Assembly (NCBI GenBank): GCA_947652115.1
Contig: OX393564.1
Span: 1,909,057 to 1,973,056, forward strand
Direction: 5' to 3'
DNA from: Blastomussa wellsi
Taxonomy: Eukaryota; Cnidaria; Anthozoa; Scleractinia; Plerogyridae
DNA length: 64,000 nt
A model generated the notes under the pieces. That model was not told the DNA's origin. It made no database searches and worked only from the letters and a program-made list of their open reading frames with translations. The translations under genes were made by a program, and so were the position numbers. Positions 1 to 12,623 of this stretch are shown piece by piece (position 1 is the first letter of the stretch; each line of letters opens with the position of its first letter).

Positions 1-826
1 AGTGAACAAGTGGCTTACGAATTAGAGAAACTGTTTTTCATGTTTGGATTCCCCAAAACGCTGCATTCAGACAATGGAGGTGAATTTAGAAACAAGGGCA
101 TGGAGAATCTGTGTAAAAGACACAAGATAAAATTTGTACATGGTGCACCAAGAAATCCTTCTACTCAAGGTCAAGTGGAGCTTAACAACAGTACTATCAA
201 AGTAAACATTTCAAACATTGTAAAAGAAAAAGGGATTCAACAAAGTAACTGGTGTCAAGTAGTGCATGAGGCAGCCTACAAAAAAATTTATCACTGCATA
301 GAGCAATACAGAAAACACCTTACTATGTAGTTTTTGGCAAAGAGCCAAACAAAGATAAAGCAAGTGGCCAACAACCACAAGCAGACAGTGTAATGAAAAA
401 TGAAACTACAGGACTTGAACAACAGGAAATGGAACATAACATAACACACCAAATGAAAACAGTATGATGCAGAACAAAGCCCCAAGAGCTGAACAGGAGT
501 GAATTAGCAAACAAGGAAGTAGTCGAATCAAGGAAAAGAAAAGCAATAACTCAATCAGTAATGGATAAACAAAATGAATACAATAAAACAATGAAACTTA
601 GCAGAAACAAACCAAGAAGTTTCAAAGTTGAGGACTATGAATCCATAAAAATTGATAAAGTTAATAAAACAACACCACTTCACCCCAATGTCATACTGCG
701 TAAAATTCTAAATATGGAAAATGATTATGCAAAAGTGGCAACAAAATTTGGTGTTATTTCCACATATATTTCCACAAACAGTATATTTATTGTATATGTT
801 TTTGCTAATTTTTTTCACAATTTGTA
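1..826 (+). mobile_element. Decayed KRBA2-like (Ty3-type) integrase remnant
   Basis: The frame is open to the left edge and shows an rve integrase core segment: FPKTLHSDNGGEF (catalytic-Asp strand), then APRNPSTQGQVELNN (catalytic-Glu helix). A stop at 328-330 is caused by a frameshift; shifting the frame there restores PYYVVFGKEP. A later in-frame stretch (about 561-770) matches the C-terminal part of KRAB-A-domain-containing-protein-2-like integrases (FKVEDYESIKIDKV, HPNVILRKIL). With a frameshift and several stops the copy is dead. It lies upstream of the M6PR exons, probably inside an intron of that gene. Family assignment is from recalled motifs. Confidence 0.75.
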
Positions 827-888
827 ACGTAGTTTGACATTAGGTCCACATCAGCCTCTGGCTGCCCTTAATTTAACCTACTATACCA

Positions 889-911
889 AATAAAGTATGT
901 ATGTATGTATG
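889..911 (+). repeat. AATAAA plus (GTAT)n tail
   Basis: AATAAA followed directly by four to five GTAT units. This looks like the 3' tail of a non-LTR retroelement fragment or a simple microsatellite. Confidence 0.5.
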
Positions 912-1078
912 ACGTCATAAATTTAATTTTCAAAATGGCGCCACAACTTATTAAAAGTGTGAATACAAGGTGACCTTAAATGGCACATGTAATCAAAATT
1001 TAGTAGTTAATAATACATTAATTAATTACAATTATTGTAATTAATTTATGTTTTCATGTTAAATCATCATTATGGATG

Positions 1079-1240
1079 TGTTGGGTTTTAATTTATCCTT
1101 GGTTTAACATTTTTAACCAATTTGATTTGATTTCCCTTTGTTTCAGATTATGTGAATCAAAATAAGACAACGAGAAATGAAAATCAAACTGGTTAAACAA
1201 TTTTAAACCAAAGATACAGCTGTAAAATTAAACCACAACA
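1079..1240. repeat. Palindromic MITE family A, copy 1
   Basis: Foldback element about 160 bp long. The left arm contains TTTATCCTTGGTTTAA and TTAACCAATTTGAT. The right arm is its diverged complement and ends in AACCACAACA. Two further copies lie at 30147-30305 and 32531-32705. Confidence 0.8.
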
Positions 1241-1715
1241 GATATATACAGTGAAATTTCAGTTTGTGGCTATTATAATTATTGGACTTCCAGATCTGTT
1301 GGTGACCATTTCAGGTGATATCTTCAGGGCATATGCATCTGATAGGATGCGGTGGTGCAGATCTGCATAATTCGCTCATGTCCGCATCCTACGCATAATC
1401 CAAGGTTTTTTCCACATAAAACTGAAAAATTTGCTAAATAATAACGATGAAGCCACCGCCAACCATCCTCACGAACTTAAAATCTGAAGAGATTGATTAT
1501 TTTGAAGCATTTCATCAACCAAACATCCTCAAAAACACGCCAGTTCATTCACGAGTGATTGGAGATCGATTTTTAACCTCCAGGCGAAAATTTTCGCATA
1601 ATTTGTCACTTTTTTCTGCACCCTATCAGATGGCCTGTATCTTGTTATGCCCATCTACATTGTATGGTGCATCTGCTGCACATATCATCACTGATCCCTG
1701 TGGTATTTTTTTCAG

Positions 1716-2412
1716 GGCTCAATTAAAGTTATCGAGGAACTCAGGAATAAATCCTCAACTGATAACCCACTTGAGTGCTACTATCTGTTTGAACTTAATC
1801 ATGATGCTGCATGCACAGTGCAGCCAAAGCATTTAAGTCCAGGCTCTATAATGATGATTATGTAAGTATAAAGCCTGTCAACAAGGCTTTAGTGTTTTTT
1901 TGTAATTATCTCTTATTGATTTATTGAGATTGCATGCATGCATGTAGACACATATTTTCTTATTGAGGACCCCTTTTCATGGTTTTTAAAGGAGTGCTGA
2001 CATGAGTATCACTTTAAAAACAGAAAAGCCTGAAGACAATGGTTAAATAGAGTTAAACGATAATTTAACTTAGTTATAATGACAAGGAGTACGTAAAGCT
2101 ATAATTAACAATTATTACGAGCGCGTGTTGGATATGAGATGGTAGATAGCCAACAAGGTGGCTATAACCATCTCATATCCAACAAGTGCGAGTGGAATAA
2201 TTGTTTTATTTTAAACGCATGCACCCACCATGTTTATAGGTCAATGGTATATAAGCTCATACACCATTGCCTCTAAACCAGTCAGAACTCAGGAAATGCA
2301 ATATACCATAGCTAGTGTCCTTTTGACACCATCAGAGTCTTTAGGTCTAGATGTCAAAAAGTCAGGCTGACTTTTTCAAGTTTAGACTACGAGCAGTCCC
2401 TTTTTTTCTTAG

Positions 2413-2446
<34 letters not shown>

Positions 2447-5400
2447 TGCGTCGGTGGGAAGTATAACAATATAATTTGGTTTTATCAACTGGGTTGATAA
2501 TGTGAATTGGCCACTGTAAAGAGATTCGAGAGCTGACGTTTCGAACGTTGGCCCTTCGTTGGAGCGAATCAAGGAGTTGTGAGTCGTGTGTTGTTTATAT
2601 ACAGAAAGATGGAGCTTCGCTATTGGTTGGTGCCTGGTAACGTGAAAACAAAGGAATAAATTAGTTGAATTAGAAGCGTTCGTTGATACCGTGAGGATTA
2701 AGAGTGCCAATTGAAAAATAAATTTTTGTTCTAGAGTTTTGCGACTTTCCGTGCTTCCTTTGGTGAAGGGAAGGGCCGCAGACTGCCATATGTTGCTTAG
2801 AATGATTTGGGAGATTGAAGTGTCTCGCGACCAGTTTCAATGCATTTTTGTCGTCTTTCTCTACATCCTGAATGTGTTCGCGGAATCGGTTGCCTAGTCG
2901 TCTCCCTGTTTCGCCAATGTATAACTTTTTGCAAAGAGTGCAAGTTATGCAGTAGATGACGTGCCAAACCTGGGAGACGCGCCCACGTGGCGAGGCACGA
3001 AAAAAGAGGGACTACTGACTAAGCCACAGCGTTCAGCGAAAATCCCAAGAACAAGTGAATGGAAGGCTGGCCTTGCAATGATTTTTGGTTTTACGGAGAC
3101 TTCAATTGTAGGCTAAGGGTTTCAACTGGTAGGGGAAATTGTCCATTGGCAGATTTGGCGGTAGAACTCGGTTTCATTTCATTCGGGTAATTTGCAGAAT
3201 GGCAATCGCCGAATGTTGGTCAGCGGTATATTGTGAAATTAACAAATTCGTGGTCGATTACAGGACGTAACATTATTTATTAATTTCACAATATATGCCG
3301 CTGACCAACATTTGGCATTCTGCATTCAGCGTTCAGGATTCTGAAAATTACCCCCGCCGACTGATTTAATATTGGTCCCCCTTCCTTCAGCTAATTACTT
3401 GATATCTTCATGTTGATTTTCAGGGTACATTTAGTGTATGAGCAAAGTACTTACCAGTAGTCATATTCTTAGTGCTGCTGTTTACTAAAAAAAGAAATGG
3501 CACCCCTTTTAATCCCCAATTAAACTCATCGCCAATAGATGAGCTTGGGAGCTGGTGCCTTGGTGGAGCCGGGCAACAGCTAGCTCAGAAAAGGAGCTAT
3601 CCATGGCAACCCTACGAGCAGTCACCACCAGGCACCATCACACTGACTGACTCGGGAATATTTGCCAACCTAACCCATCCGCACTTAAGAGAGGGTGGAG
3701 TGGGCATAAACTGCTTCGGAATACACCGCAAGCAGGCTAAGTGCAGCGAAATGTCTAAGTGAATTTGTGCAAGCAAGCAAAAGCACCGAGGTTGCGAGGT
3801 GCCAAAGGTTAAAACATAGTCACACCACGCCACCTGCGAAAAAATGTCCGCTGACCTAAAATTGTCATGAGGTTAACTTTGCCTATTTAAATGTTATTTA
3901 GCCGCATTATTTTTCAATAAGACAATGTAAAATATTAAAGTCAAAGTTTTGCGAGGAGCTTATTCACTAGTCTCTTCCTAAACTGACAAGCACATTGTTG
4001 TACTTTTGTTGAAGATTGATTGTCGTGGGCTCAGTTTATTTAATCCTTGGCTTCTTGTACCAAAGATTTGTAGTTGGGGCCCAAGGATTGGAGCAAATCC
4101 CTAACTATAGCTGGTGGAAAAACTTTGGTAGTCTGCAAGCTGTAAGTCTTCTTTAATTCATTGTTAGTAACATAATTATTGAACTACATGTACATATTGT
4201 ACCTACAGTTACTTATCACATTACGGTATTTTTTCAGTGAGAGGTGCAATAATTGTATCGCATCATTCACAAAATTCATTTTTTAAAAAAATTGGGAAGC
4301 AGAATAATTATTATTTGACATTGCAAAATTTATTGCCTGTACACCATGTAAAACTGTGCGCTGCATTAAATAATTATGTTCTTGCATGTAAAATTGTTCT
4401 CAACTGAAAAAAACTAGAGTGTTTTTGTTATGCACCTTGTCAATTAACATAAGCCATGAACAATTGATGTGAGCAAAATGCCTTTAAAATGAATTTGCTT
4501 TGTTTGCTGCCATCACTTCCACCCCGTTAAAGAAAATAATTACTTATCAGGGTCTTACCACTATGTTTTTATTGTTTTGCAGGATGGATGTAACTTTATG
4601 TGTCGTTGTTCAGAGTCACGTCCAACAAGATACAAGGTGAGCGAACACAGATGCACAGTTTCACGTACTGCCACCTACAGAACAATAATCATCCACTGAT
4701 CCATGCTAATTTTTGGCCAAATCCATCAATACGTCATTGTTTTGTTAAAATTCGGGTCCACTTTCCAAAACGTTCTCTGGGATCAATAGATTCACTGCTG
4801 CTACAGTTAGTGGATCCATGTGGTTTTTTAATATGGTAACATTTCAAGATGTTTCGTTTGTTGCTTGTTTTTGCAACAATTTTTGGTATCCACGATCCAA
4901 ACTTCATGGTATGAAGAGTCTGGAATCTGAGACAAAATTATCAGCTAATCCACAATCCACTGCATTTTTGAAATCCTTGAATCCATTCAAATTCAAAAGT
5001 TCTCAATTTGTGCACTTTTCAAGGTCAAATCCATTGAACCATGAAACTCTTCAACCGCCTCCTACAGAACTATGTACTGGACTCCGGAGAGGATTGCTGT
5101 GTTTTTGGGAAATATGCTAAGGTTACCCTGACAGTATGTCTCCCCACCCAGTGTATATATGGGTGAAGTCACACTCTGTGGGCAACAAATGGACCTTCTC
5201 CTGCTTGAAATGTTGGGGTTGGGGTGTGGTCCCTCTAGGCCTCTTCCTCAAATCAACAGCGGAGGCTGGTTTGTTTGTTGGCTAACCAAGCTGGCCCGGT
5301 TGTTATGTAATTGCAAAGTTGATTTTTGTTGCAGAAATGCTGAGATCTTGCCAAACTGAAACAAGCCTGGCTAACCGGGCCAGCCCAGCTCATGTAACCA

Positions 5401-5606
5401 ATTTTTATTAAGCTTGCCAGCGCAAACAGCGTAGACCTTGTTAAATCTCTGATCATGGCTCATACATGTATGACCAATCACTTGGGGTTTAGGTATAAAA
5501 TTATCTAGGAATTTTTTGTAATATTCGATGTGTGTTTTTAAATTCACAGACAATGGATGATGCTTTAGCAGATGATGACCGAGATGACACATTGCTTCCA
5601 ATGTAG
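1716..5606 (+). CDS. M6PR: Cation-dependent mannose-6-phosphate receptor, C-terminal half (4 exons)
   Basis: Exons are 1716-1861, 4015-4141, 4583-4636 and 5550-5606 (TAG), with consistent phases and GT-AG borders. In order they encode: the end of the lumenal domain (ECYYLFELNHDAAC), a transmembrane helix split by intron 1 (LSPGSIMMII / LIVVGSVYLILGF), the cytosolic FLYQRFVVGAQGLEQ, DGCNFMCRCSESRPTRYK, and a tail ending DDDRDDTLLPM. This matches vertebrate CD-MPR, including the helix length, the paired tail Cys and the terminal acidic-dileucine sorting signal. The protein carries tagged lysosomal hydrolases from Golgi to endosome. The N-terminal sugar-binding (MRH) exons are not seen and should lie left of the window. 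Introns carry MITEs and a Penelope fragment. A possible AATAAA is at about 5871. Confidence 0.95.
2107..2205. repeat. Palindromic MITE family B, copy 1
   Basis: The arms carry TTGGATATGAGATGGTAGAT and its inverted complement ATAACCATCTCATATCCAA, bounded by AACAATTATT and AATAATTGTT. It lies in M6PR intron 1. A second copy is at 42266-42370. Confidence 0.8.
2385..3018. repeat. MITE family C split by a retroelement insertion
   Basis: The left half (2385-2411, GACTACGAGCAGTCCC) and right half (about 2961-3018, AAACCTGGGAGACGCGCCCACG) match the two parts of the intact copy at 26890-27031. The Penelope-like fragment 2412-2960 lies between them. The middle of the MITE is missing, so the insertion was accompanied or followed by deletion. 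Confidence 0.65.
2412..2960 (-). mobile_element. Penelope-like element fragment with GIY-YIG domain
   Basis: On the minus strand, 2960 to about 2700 encodes CTLCKKLYIGETGRRL, then NRFREHIQDVEKDDKNA and FNLPNHSKQHMAVCG. This is the GIY-YIG-type endonuclease tail of Penelope-like retroelements, including the usual YIGETGRRL core. It is followed by about 290 bp of terminal sequence ending in AAACTTACCCCC. The reverse transcriptase part is absent, and the reading frame shifts after the nuclease, so the copy is truncated and inactive. Related ends lie at 25667-25869 and 48610-48922. Confidence 0.8.
3185..3353. repeat. Palindromic MITE family D
   Basis: Starts GGGTAATTT and ends AAATTACCC. The inner arms are GTTGGTCAGCGGTATATTGTG and its complement CACAATATATGCCGCTGACC. 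It lies in M6PR intron 1. Confidence 0.75.
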
Positions 5607-7227
5607 AAATTTTTTAATGTCAGGATAATTTGGTTTATACATGTAGTTATGGCTTTATATTGTATGAAACCCTCTAGAAATTGCAGATCCTCTGCATCCC
5701 CAGCCTACCCGTGCAAGGTATTGCGTCCTGTTGTGTGACAGTGCAGAGGAGTGGGTTCACCTCCAGCAGACATTTCGTATCTGGGGTCACATGACCTTCT
5801 ATTTGGCTCCCACTTAATTATGCACTTCTTATGAAAGGACATCAAAATATGAAAAAAACCACAACAGTAAAATAAATATATGAATAGATTACTTCATTCA
5901 AGCATTGATGAATTTACAGTAGCATAGCAGTGCTAACTGGGGACACTAAAAACAGAAACAAATATTGTAAATGAAACAGAAAGTTGATAAAAATCTTCTC
6001 AACTGGCAGGAGGCAGACCAGTTGGCTATTTAAGAGAAGGAAATGAATTCGGGAAATCCGTTTTTAGTGGTAGGGAGGTTGGACCCTGGGCCACACCTGC
6101 CTCCTTAAAGCTCACTTTTCAGCACAGTTTCTTGTACATGTACGCCCCCTCAATCTTTCAAATTTTCAAGTACTGTTAAGGGCAGTCGCGGTAATTTTGT
6201 CTTACTCTTTACATAAGTTATGGTTTCTTCACGTTTTGGCTGGTCGATAATTTAAGTGAAGGGATCATGCATGTACTTGCTTTTTTAAAGTATCTAAAAT
6301 CACACATTTACAGTGTAATTATTCTCTCAAGGATCTAGACGATTTTGTTAAGTTCTGTGACCTCGCAACGAATGAGACAAGTCTCTCGAGAAACGAGTCG
6401 AGTTCTGTACTGTAGGTTGTGTGACTCCCAGAAGCAAAGCAACCAGACGGATTTTTAACCATTCGTGATACATAAGAGAGGTTTCCATTAGCTCAAGGTA
6501 GCTTGTTCTACAATGAAGTTTTCCTAATGAACAATTTAGCTTATTACTATTGTGTTGTATGTAATAGTTGACGTTACCAGAACACTTTGAACAATTATGT
6601 AATATTTCAATTGTGCCGATATCCCACCCAATTTTTAAAATACATTTGTAAAAGTAGTTCTTGGCACATTATTATTATTAAGGCTATTTTCTGCTAATAT
6701 GATTTAGCCTGCGATCGGGCGGGGTTTGTTTTCACAGTGAAGAAAGAACGTCTGATCACAGGTTGAGTGTGATGGATAATCTCGTCCTGATGTTCCTGTG
6801 ATATACATTGTGATTAACAAAATCATTCTCAGATGATTGAAAACACTCACCATATTAGTTTCATAAGGAAGAAAGAATAAACCAGAAATAAACTTGTTTA
6901 AGACAAATTGCAAACGGCAAAGTTGACAAGTTAGGCAAAATTGAAACATTTACATTTACATCCTGCCCCAATCTTCACCTTGCATCACTTGTTTGGGGTT
7001 TTCCTTTCTTATTAAACTATTATTTATAAGTGTTACCACAAAAATGACTCCGAAAATATGGAGTTTTTTTAGAAATGCATGAGTTCCTGCATACATGTAG
7101 CTTTTCGGGGTGCACTACATGCTAATTGCTATGCTGTTTAAGATGATGAGGGGGAAAAGCTCTGATATAAATTTTCTATCTGCAAGTGAATTTAGAGTAA
7201 AAAATTATTCCTTGTGTTATGGGGAGT

Positions 7228-7465
7228 GTCAACTCTAAGAAGGGCTGTTTTGGGAGAAAAAATTCTTCCGGGAATCTGAAGATTTTGCGAGGAATCGGAA
7301 GAGCTGGAAAATTTTCCGGGAAACACGAAGTAATGAAGTTCAAATTACGGGAATTTTGAGATTTTGGGGGGAATTTCTCCCAAATATTCGGGATGATATT
7401 CCAGATTTTAGGGAGGACTTGTTTACACACGGTACTGCTCAAACAGCGTTTGTTAGAGCTGTCAC
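7228..7465. repeat. Dispersed TIR repeat family E, copy 1
   Basis: Begins GTCAACTCTAAGAAGG and ends TTAGAGCTGTCAC, giving short inverted ends. The interior carries ATTCTTCCGGGAATCTGAA and GGTACTGCTCAAACA. The same ordered blocks recur at 43760-44010. Confidence 0.75.
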
Positions 7466-8615
7466 GCCCCGTTTATGTTGGATGTGCACTGTATCCTTAA
7501 AGTACAATCCAGTTACCCTGACCATTTATTTTTAAGGGTAGTTGCTAATTAAAATTAGTTTTCTGTACGTTTTGTTGTTATAGAAATAAGTAAAAACGTG
7601 AGAACAGAGAAGAGGAGTTAAGTTTTAAATGGTCCATTTTGGTCCTACCTGCATTTCGCTTTGATGTGTGTTTCCATATATACAAAAAGGTTTCATTGAC
7701 ACAGGCTGGCCAACATAAATTTAAATTACTGAGCCATCGAATCGTTTTACTGAGTCAAGTCAGAAAACCTGTTGAATAATGGAGTCATTAGTTCAAAACC
7801 AAAAAGCGCAAATGATAAAAAGGGGCCTTTACCTCTTACATTCCTAAAATCAGTTTTAAGGTTCTCCCTTGTTAGGTACACTATTTTTTATAAGAATATT
7901 GTTTTCCTGCCCAGGCTGAATATTCCTATTTTCTGCCGATTTTAGGCTAAAAATATTCTTATGAATATTCTTAGATTAAGAATTTACAGTTTAGTTCATG
8001 TCTTTTGTGCTACATACCTTACATATGTATTACAGTACCATTCATTGACCGGTCCCTTGCATTGACCAATGGCTGTAGTGTAGGTTTGAATTGTTTTATT
8101 TGCTAGTTTTTCCGTTTAGAGAAAGAAAATTGTATTGTATTTGCACATTTTCAACACAAAATTATATTCTTTCCAAAATCTCAGCCTTGGGTTTATTCTT
8201 AAAATATTCTTAAAAATATTATAAAAAAGAATATTGTATTGAGATTTTGGTGCTTTGTGATTAAGTGATCGAGTTTTTTTTGTCAGTCCCCTGGCCTTGG
8301 TATGGAGAGGTTTTAAATTGATCAATGTTGCATGTGAGTGAACTGGTTTTTACATTTACGAGTATAATTATGAATAAAAAGGATTGTATTAAGTAAAACT
8401 ATGAGAAAAATACTTAGAGCTCCTGTTAAATAAAGGAATACTTGCTAGAGCTCTTGCTTTAGAACTTGAGATATATTTGCATGAAAGAGGGAGGTGTCTC
8501 CGATACATGAAGCAGATCAAAATATTTTTAAAATACTTAACGTTTCGGGTCAAGTAGCACCTTGTTGAAGCGGCAATTCTATTGGGCGTTACTTGGGGAG
8601 AAGCACAAAAAGCGA

Positions 8616-8733
8616 ACCTTGTTCCCAGGGTCTCTTATCTTCCCATCCTCCTGCAGCGAGTGAGGAGAGTTCTCTCCTTGATCATCTCCCCTCGCTCTGG
8701 AGGGTGGAGAGATGAGAGACCCTGGAAACGAGG
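8616..8733. repeat. Palindromic repeat with CCAGGGTCTC arms
   Basis: The left arm TTGTTCCCAGGGTCTCTTAT pairs with the right arm ATGAGAGACCCTGGAAACGAGG. Related 'CCTCGTTCCCAGGG' ends occur at 49480-49708. Confidence 0.65.
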
Positions 8734-9567
8734 ATGAGTGCGAACAACAGCTATTAGAACTCCCGTGGGGGGCGGAGGAAGGGGAGAAACCCGATATGCT
8801 CGCCAGAACTCGACCGCGTAGCAGCTAGCCGGCGGCATTAGTGGGCCCGAGTGAATCAAAATTTGCGGACGAGGCCCGCTAACGCGTGCGGCTAAGCTGT
8901 GAGTGGAATTTCAACTCGACTCCTCACCAATGCTCTCACGGCTTCGCTTCTCAGAGACGACGGCCTCCACCGCAAAAACAAAAGTACTCCGCCGTGAATT
9001 CCGCCAGCAACAGTACGCAAGCTACGACAGAACCAAATTGGGCTTTGCTAAAGCTTTTGACCTCTAATAGACACCAAAACACCAAACAAAGAATACATAT
9101 TTCTATGTTTCTTGGCGTGCAATCCTGATGGAGACCTGGACGGGTTAAAAATATTCGTCTTTTGCATGAAACACCTTAATTGAGACCAGAAATCCGAAAT
9201 TTGGGAATTGATGACTGGGATAGTTTATTTAAAAGTTTTGTACAATGAATGATTTACAACTTCACAAAAAACAACTTCACCACAATCATAGCAGGTTTTT
9301 TTGGGTTTACACTGCTTTACGTTAATCCCTTCATAATCCGAACTCAGCAAAACAAGTTGATTCTCGTTGCCACTAACTTTACATTTCTCTGAATGCTAGT
9401 TCTGAGAATTTAGCGTTACATCAGGACGCCGATATCCCCCAGCTGATCAGTTAATAATTTTCTTGACAACTTTCTGCTTGGAAACATTAATTTTATTTTA
9501 CATATTTATAAACATGAAGTCAGATTCTGGTCAATCTGGTTGGCCTTAACTCCCACAAATCGTAATA

Positions 9568-12500
9568 TTATTTCTTTTTTTCATTGTCATCGTTACCACC
9601 GATGTGCCTGCCAGCCTTCTTGATACACTTTTCTGCAAACCCAAACATCTGTTGAAATAAATCAAAACATGCACAGAAAATTTTTTTCAGAAAAATCAGA
9701 CTTGTTTTAAAAACAGTTGAATCGGCTCTTTGCACCAGCCACTAAAACAGCTTTGTAAAAAAAACCCGAGTTTTTGTGAACCCGTTCCCAAAACGAAACT
9801 GGGAGACCCTGTAAAATTATTTTGAGTAAACTTTTGCGAGACTCATACTGTAAAACAATGATACATGTACTTCCCATGAATTCTGTGATTTTAAAAGGAA
9901 GAAATACTTGCAACGAAGTGTTGTTTGACGAAACAAATCTAGGGACTCACTGGTCTGAAGAAAGGGCACTTTAGGACGGGACTGAGGGACTATGGACTGG
10001 GACTGGGGTATAACAGGCGTAGAGTTGAACGAGTAAAGTGTATCCATGGACAACATTCTAGGAACTGAATTCGGTGACACATGTTCAACTCTTATTGCAA
10101 GTTTGAACACATAAACTAACACTTTTCTGCACTTGTGCTGCAGAGAAGCTACACTCATTAATTTCTCAAGTGTATATATGTTACATGTACCTGGCCAATT
10201 TTATCAATTGGATGACAGTATGATACAAGTCTTGCTGTTGTCTCATAGCATTTTGAACATGTGTTATAAAATCCATTCCAGAGATCTAAAACATCAACAA
10301 ACAACATGTATTGTTAGGGGGTGACGTATTAACAACTATAGTCAAAACTTCTGGTTTAAAAAAACACTAAATGCTGTGAGAAATCACAGACATACAATGC
10401 TGCATAAGTGTTGAGAGAATTCCTTCATATTATTTTGTGCAAAATATTCAGTGCCGATATTCTTGGCATTAGATAGAGCATTGATTATTCATGGAGGGTC
10501 AGTGGGTGAGAAAGGAATTGTTACACTGTTCCGGTTTGCTGCACAATACCTGTAAGTTTGATGCCCTCGGATTTGTAGTGCTCGACATTTTTTTCTATGT
10601 TTGTTTTCTTCATGAGCATAACATCCATTACTCTTCTGGTCAAAGAACGCTCTTCTTCCTCTGAAGAATTTGCATCACCCTCGTCTTTCTTTTGAAACCT
10701 GGCAAAACAAGTAAAATAAGATAAGTTAACTTGACTCTTTCTAAAAACTTGTGGATCAGTCATCGTTCCTAGGAAAAAACCCCAACCCACCCCACCCCTG
10801 ACCCCACCCATGTTTCTCATACCTTCCATTGTATTTGAGTTCACCATGACACTTACTTGTCATCATCTCTGTCGACTCTGATGTATGTATGATCATGAGG
10901 TTTTGGAGGAGGTAATGAAGTAATCTCTGAAATGAAATTTTACAAACACCCATGAAATCAGTATTTACTGGGTATTGTGTTTTACACAGCCACGACACCA
11001 TAAAATTCCAACAATGAGCACCTTATGAAAAAAATCCACGCCAGCAAGATTACAAGCATCAAGCAGTTCAGGCATGCAGTGCAAGCTTATGAATTAGCAC
11101 TAGTTAAAGGAGCTATGTCACGGTTCATGCATTTTGAAAAATTTAGCCTAAATTTTTTGAAATCGTCATTTGCAATCCATCTCAATCTTCTCCTTCCTAA
11201 ACCATCCTTGTTCCTTTTTGGTTTAGTATCACCTCTTTGGTGTTCTTCTTCCTTAGTAAACTATTAGTTTTAGGTTTCCTACGTTTTAAGGGTAATTTGG
11301 TTCGTCGCAAAAAACAACTCAAAATATTGTGACTTAGCTCCTTTAAGCCGCCAGGCAAGGAAAAAAGGATAGTACTTTGCTAATCATCTTCCTTTTGAAA
11401 AAAAGTAGGATGGTCGATGTCAGATGGGCCATAAACTGCATAGTAATTCCGTTAGAGGGCACACAATCCACTTGTGAACAATTTCTAGCTTTTTGGCTGC
11501 AAAAAATTGTGGCAAAGGCTTAAAAAGAGGCATACTCTGCCACCAGTGGTTATGTTACTCTCTCGGCATAGCATAGAGATAACTACTGCTCGGAGGGTAT
11601 GAGGAATGACCCAGTTGACTGTAACCAATTATCACAATCATTATTTTGATCGCATTGCCACCATCTAGTCCCTTTTTCTGAGCAATAAATTGCTCGCCAA
11701 CTTCGAAAGCAAAAGGGCATTCAATATAGCTATTAACTACAACCTAATTGATGGTGACACATGTTCACAATGTTCAGTATTGATTGAAAATAATGGCTAC
11801 CAACTGACGAGATCTGATGACAAAACTAATTTTGTAGTGGCCTATGTAATTGTGTATTGAAAGTAACTACTTTATGAGGAGCTTCTTCCTTGTTAATATG
11901 ATGAATAGTTGATGACAATCGATGGTAATTGATAGCAATTAGAGAACTTGAACTGGTGACTATCATATGACATTACACTTTGGGAATTGAGATCGATCAG
12001 CGGTTTGTAACTGAGAACCAACAACGTATCCTTTGCTTGTTTGTAATTGTTACTTCGTCTTTGTAACTCTAATTCATTTATACGAGCTGCTTCCGGGTCC
12101 TTCATTTGGATTTGAAGGCGCGCGCGTATTTTCATATGTGGAGCGCGTGTTTGGTTTATTTAGTTGACGTGTATGCTTAAACCCAAACTTGACTTTGACA
12201 TGAATAATTATAAACTTGAATGCGATTCATGATCAATGAAAAATATGAACAATATGCAATATTATATTAATTTACTACCTGTTTCACGAATTACAATCTG
12301 AAGTCCCCTGGTTTTGCTGGGTTTCACTTTTCTAAGGTCTGTATGCTTTAATTTGAACGATAAAGAAAATATGTTAGCGTATTTGGTCAACTCGATCTCC
12401 TGTTCATCACGAATTCTGAGCAGAAGCGATTCAGAAGCAAAAACACACTTACTTGGTTCAGTACGACAAAACTGATTCCATTACATATCTTTTCTTGTTC

Positions 12501-12623
12501 AGCCTCGTTGACGTGATGTCCCTTTGTACTTTTCGACCAAACTCCAATACATGTTTCTTTCCAATCTGGTCCGTCGCCACTGGAATTTGGTTTTCTGCGA
12601 TTTCTGTCGTCACCATCCGCCAT
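9568..12623 (-). CDS. Unrecognised 194-residue protein (6 exons)
   Basis: Exons on the minus strand are 12623-12453 (ATG in the context of MADGDDRNRRK), 12297-12279 (19-nt micro-exon), 10926-10857, 10698-10550, 10285-10191 and 9648-9568 (TAA). All junctions are GT-AG and the phases agree, giving 585 nt. The product is soluble and charged. Its N-terminus is polar (residues 1-57), followed by a Pro-rich LPPPKPHDHTYIRVDRDDD segment, an acidic SSEEEE stretch leading into a helical VMDVMLMKKTNIEKNVEHY region, a segment with three Cys (CSKCYETTARLVSYC), and a basic end (CIKKAGRHIGG..KKK). I see no signal peptide or membrane helix. I do not recognise the family. Its first exon faces the small membrane-protein gene 330 bp away, so a shared promoter is likely. 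Confidence 0.75.
11105..11346. repeat. Palindrome-ended MITE in intron
   Basis: The ends are TAAAGGAGCTATGTCAC and GTGACTTAGCTCCTTTAA. It is about 240 bp long and lies in the second intron of the 194-residue protein gene. Confidence 0.7.

Larger units (their letters stand above)
5607..9567. other. Intergenic: M6PR 3' UTR and repeats
   Basis: No exon could be supported here. The stretch holds the presumed M6PR 3' UTR (AATAAA near 5871), a dispersed repeat at 7228-7465 and a palindrome at 8616-8733. The short open frames show no recognisable domain. Confidence 0.6.

Noticed and set aside
8635..9128. Short open frames of both strands
   Set aside because: They overlap a palindromic repeat and GC-richer repeat sequence; no gene support.
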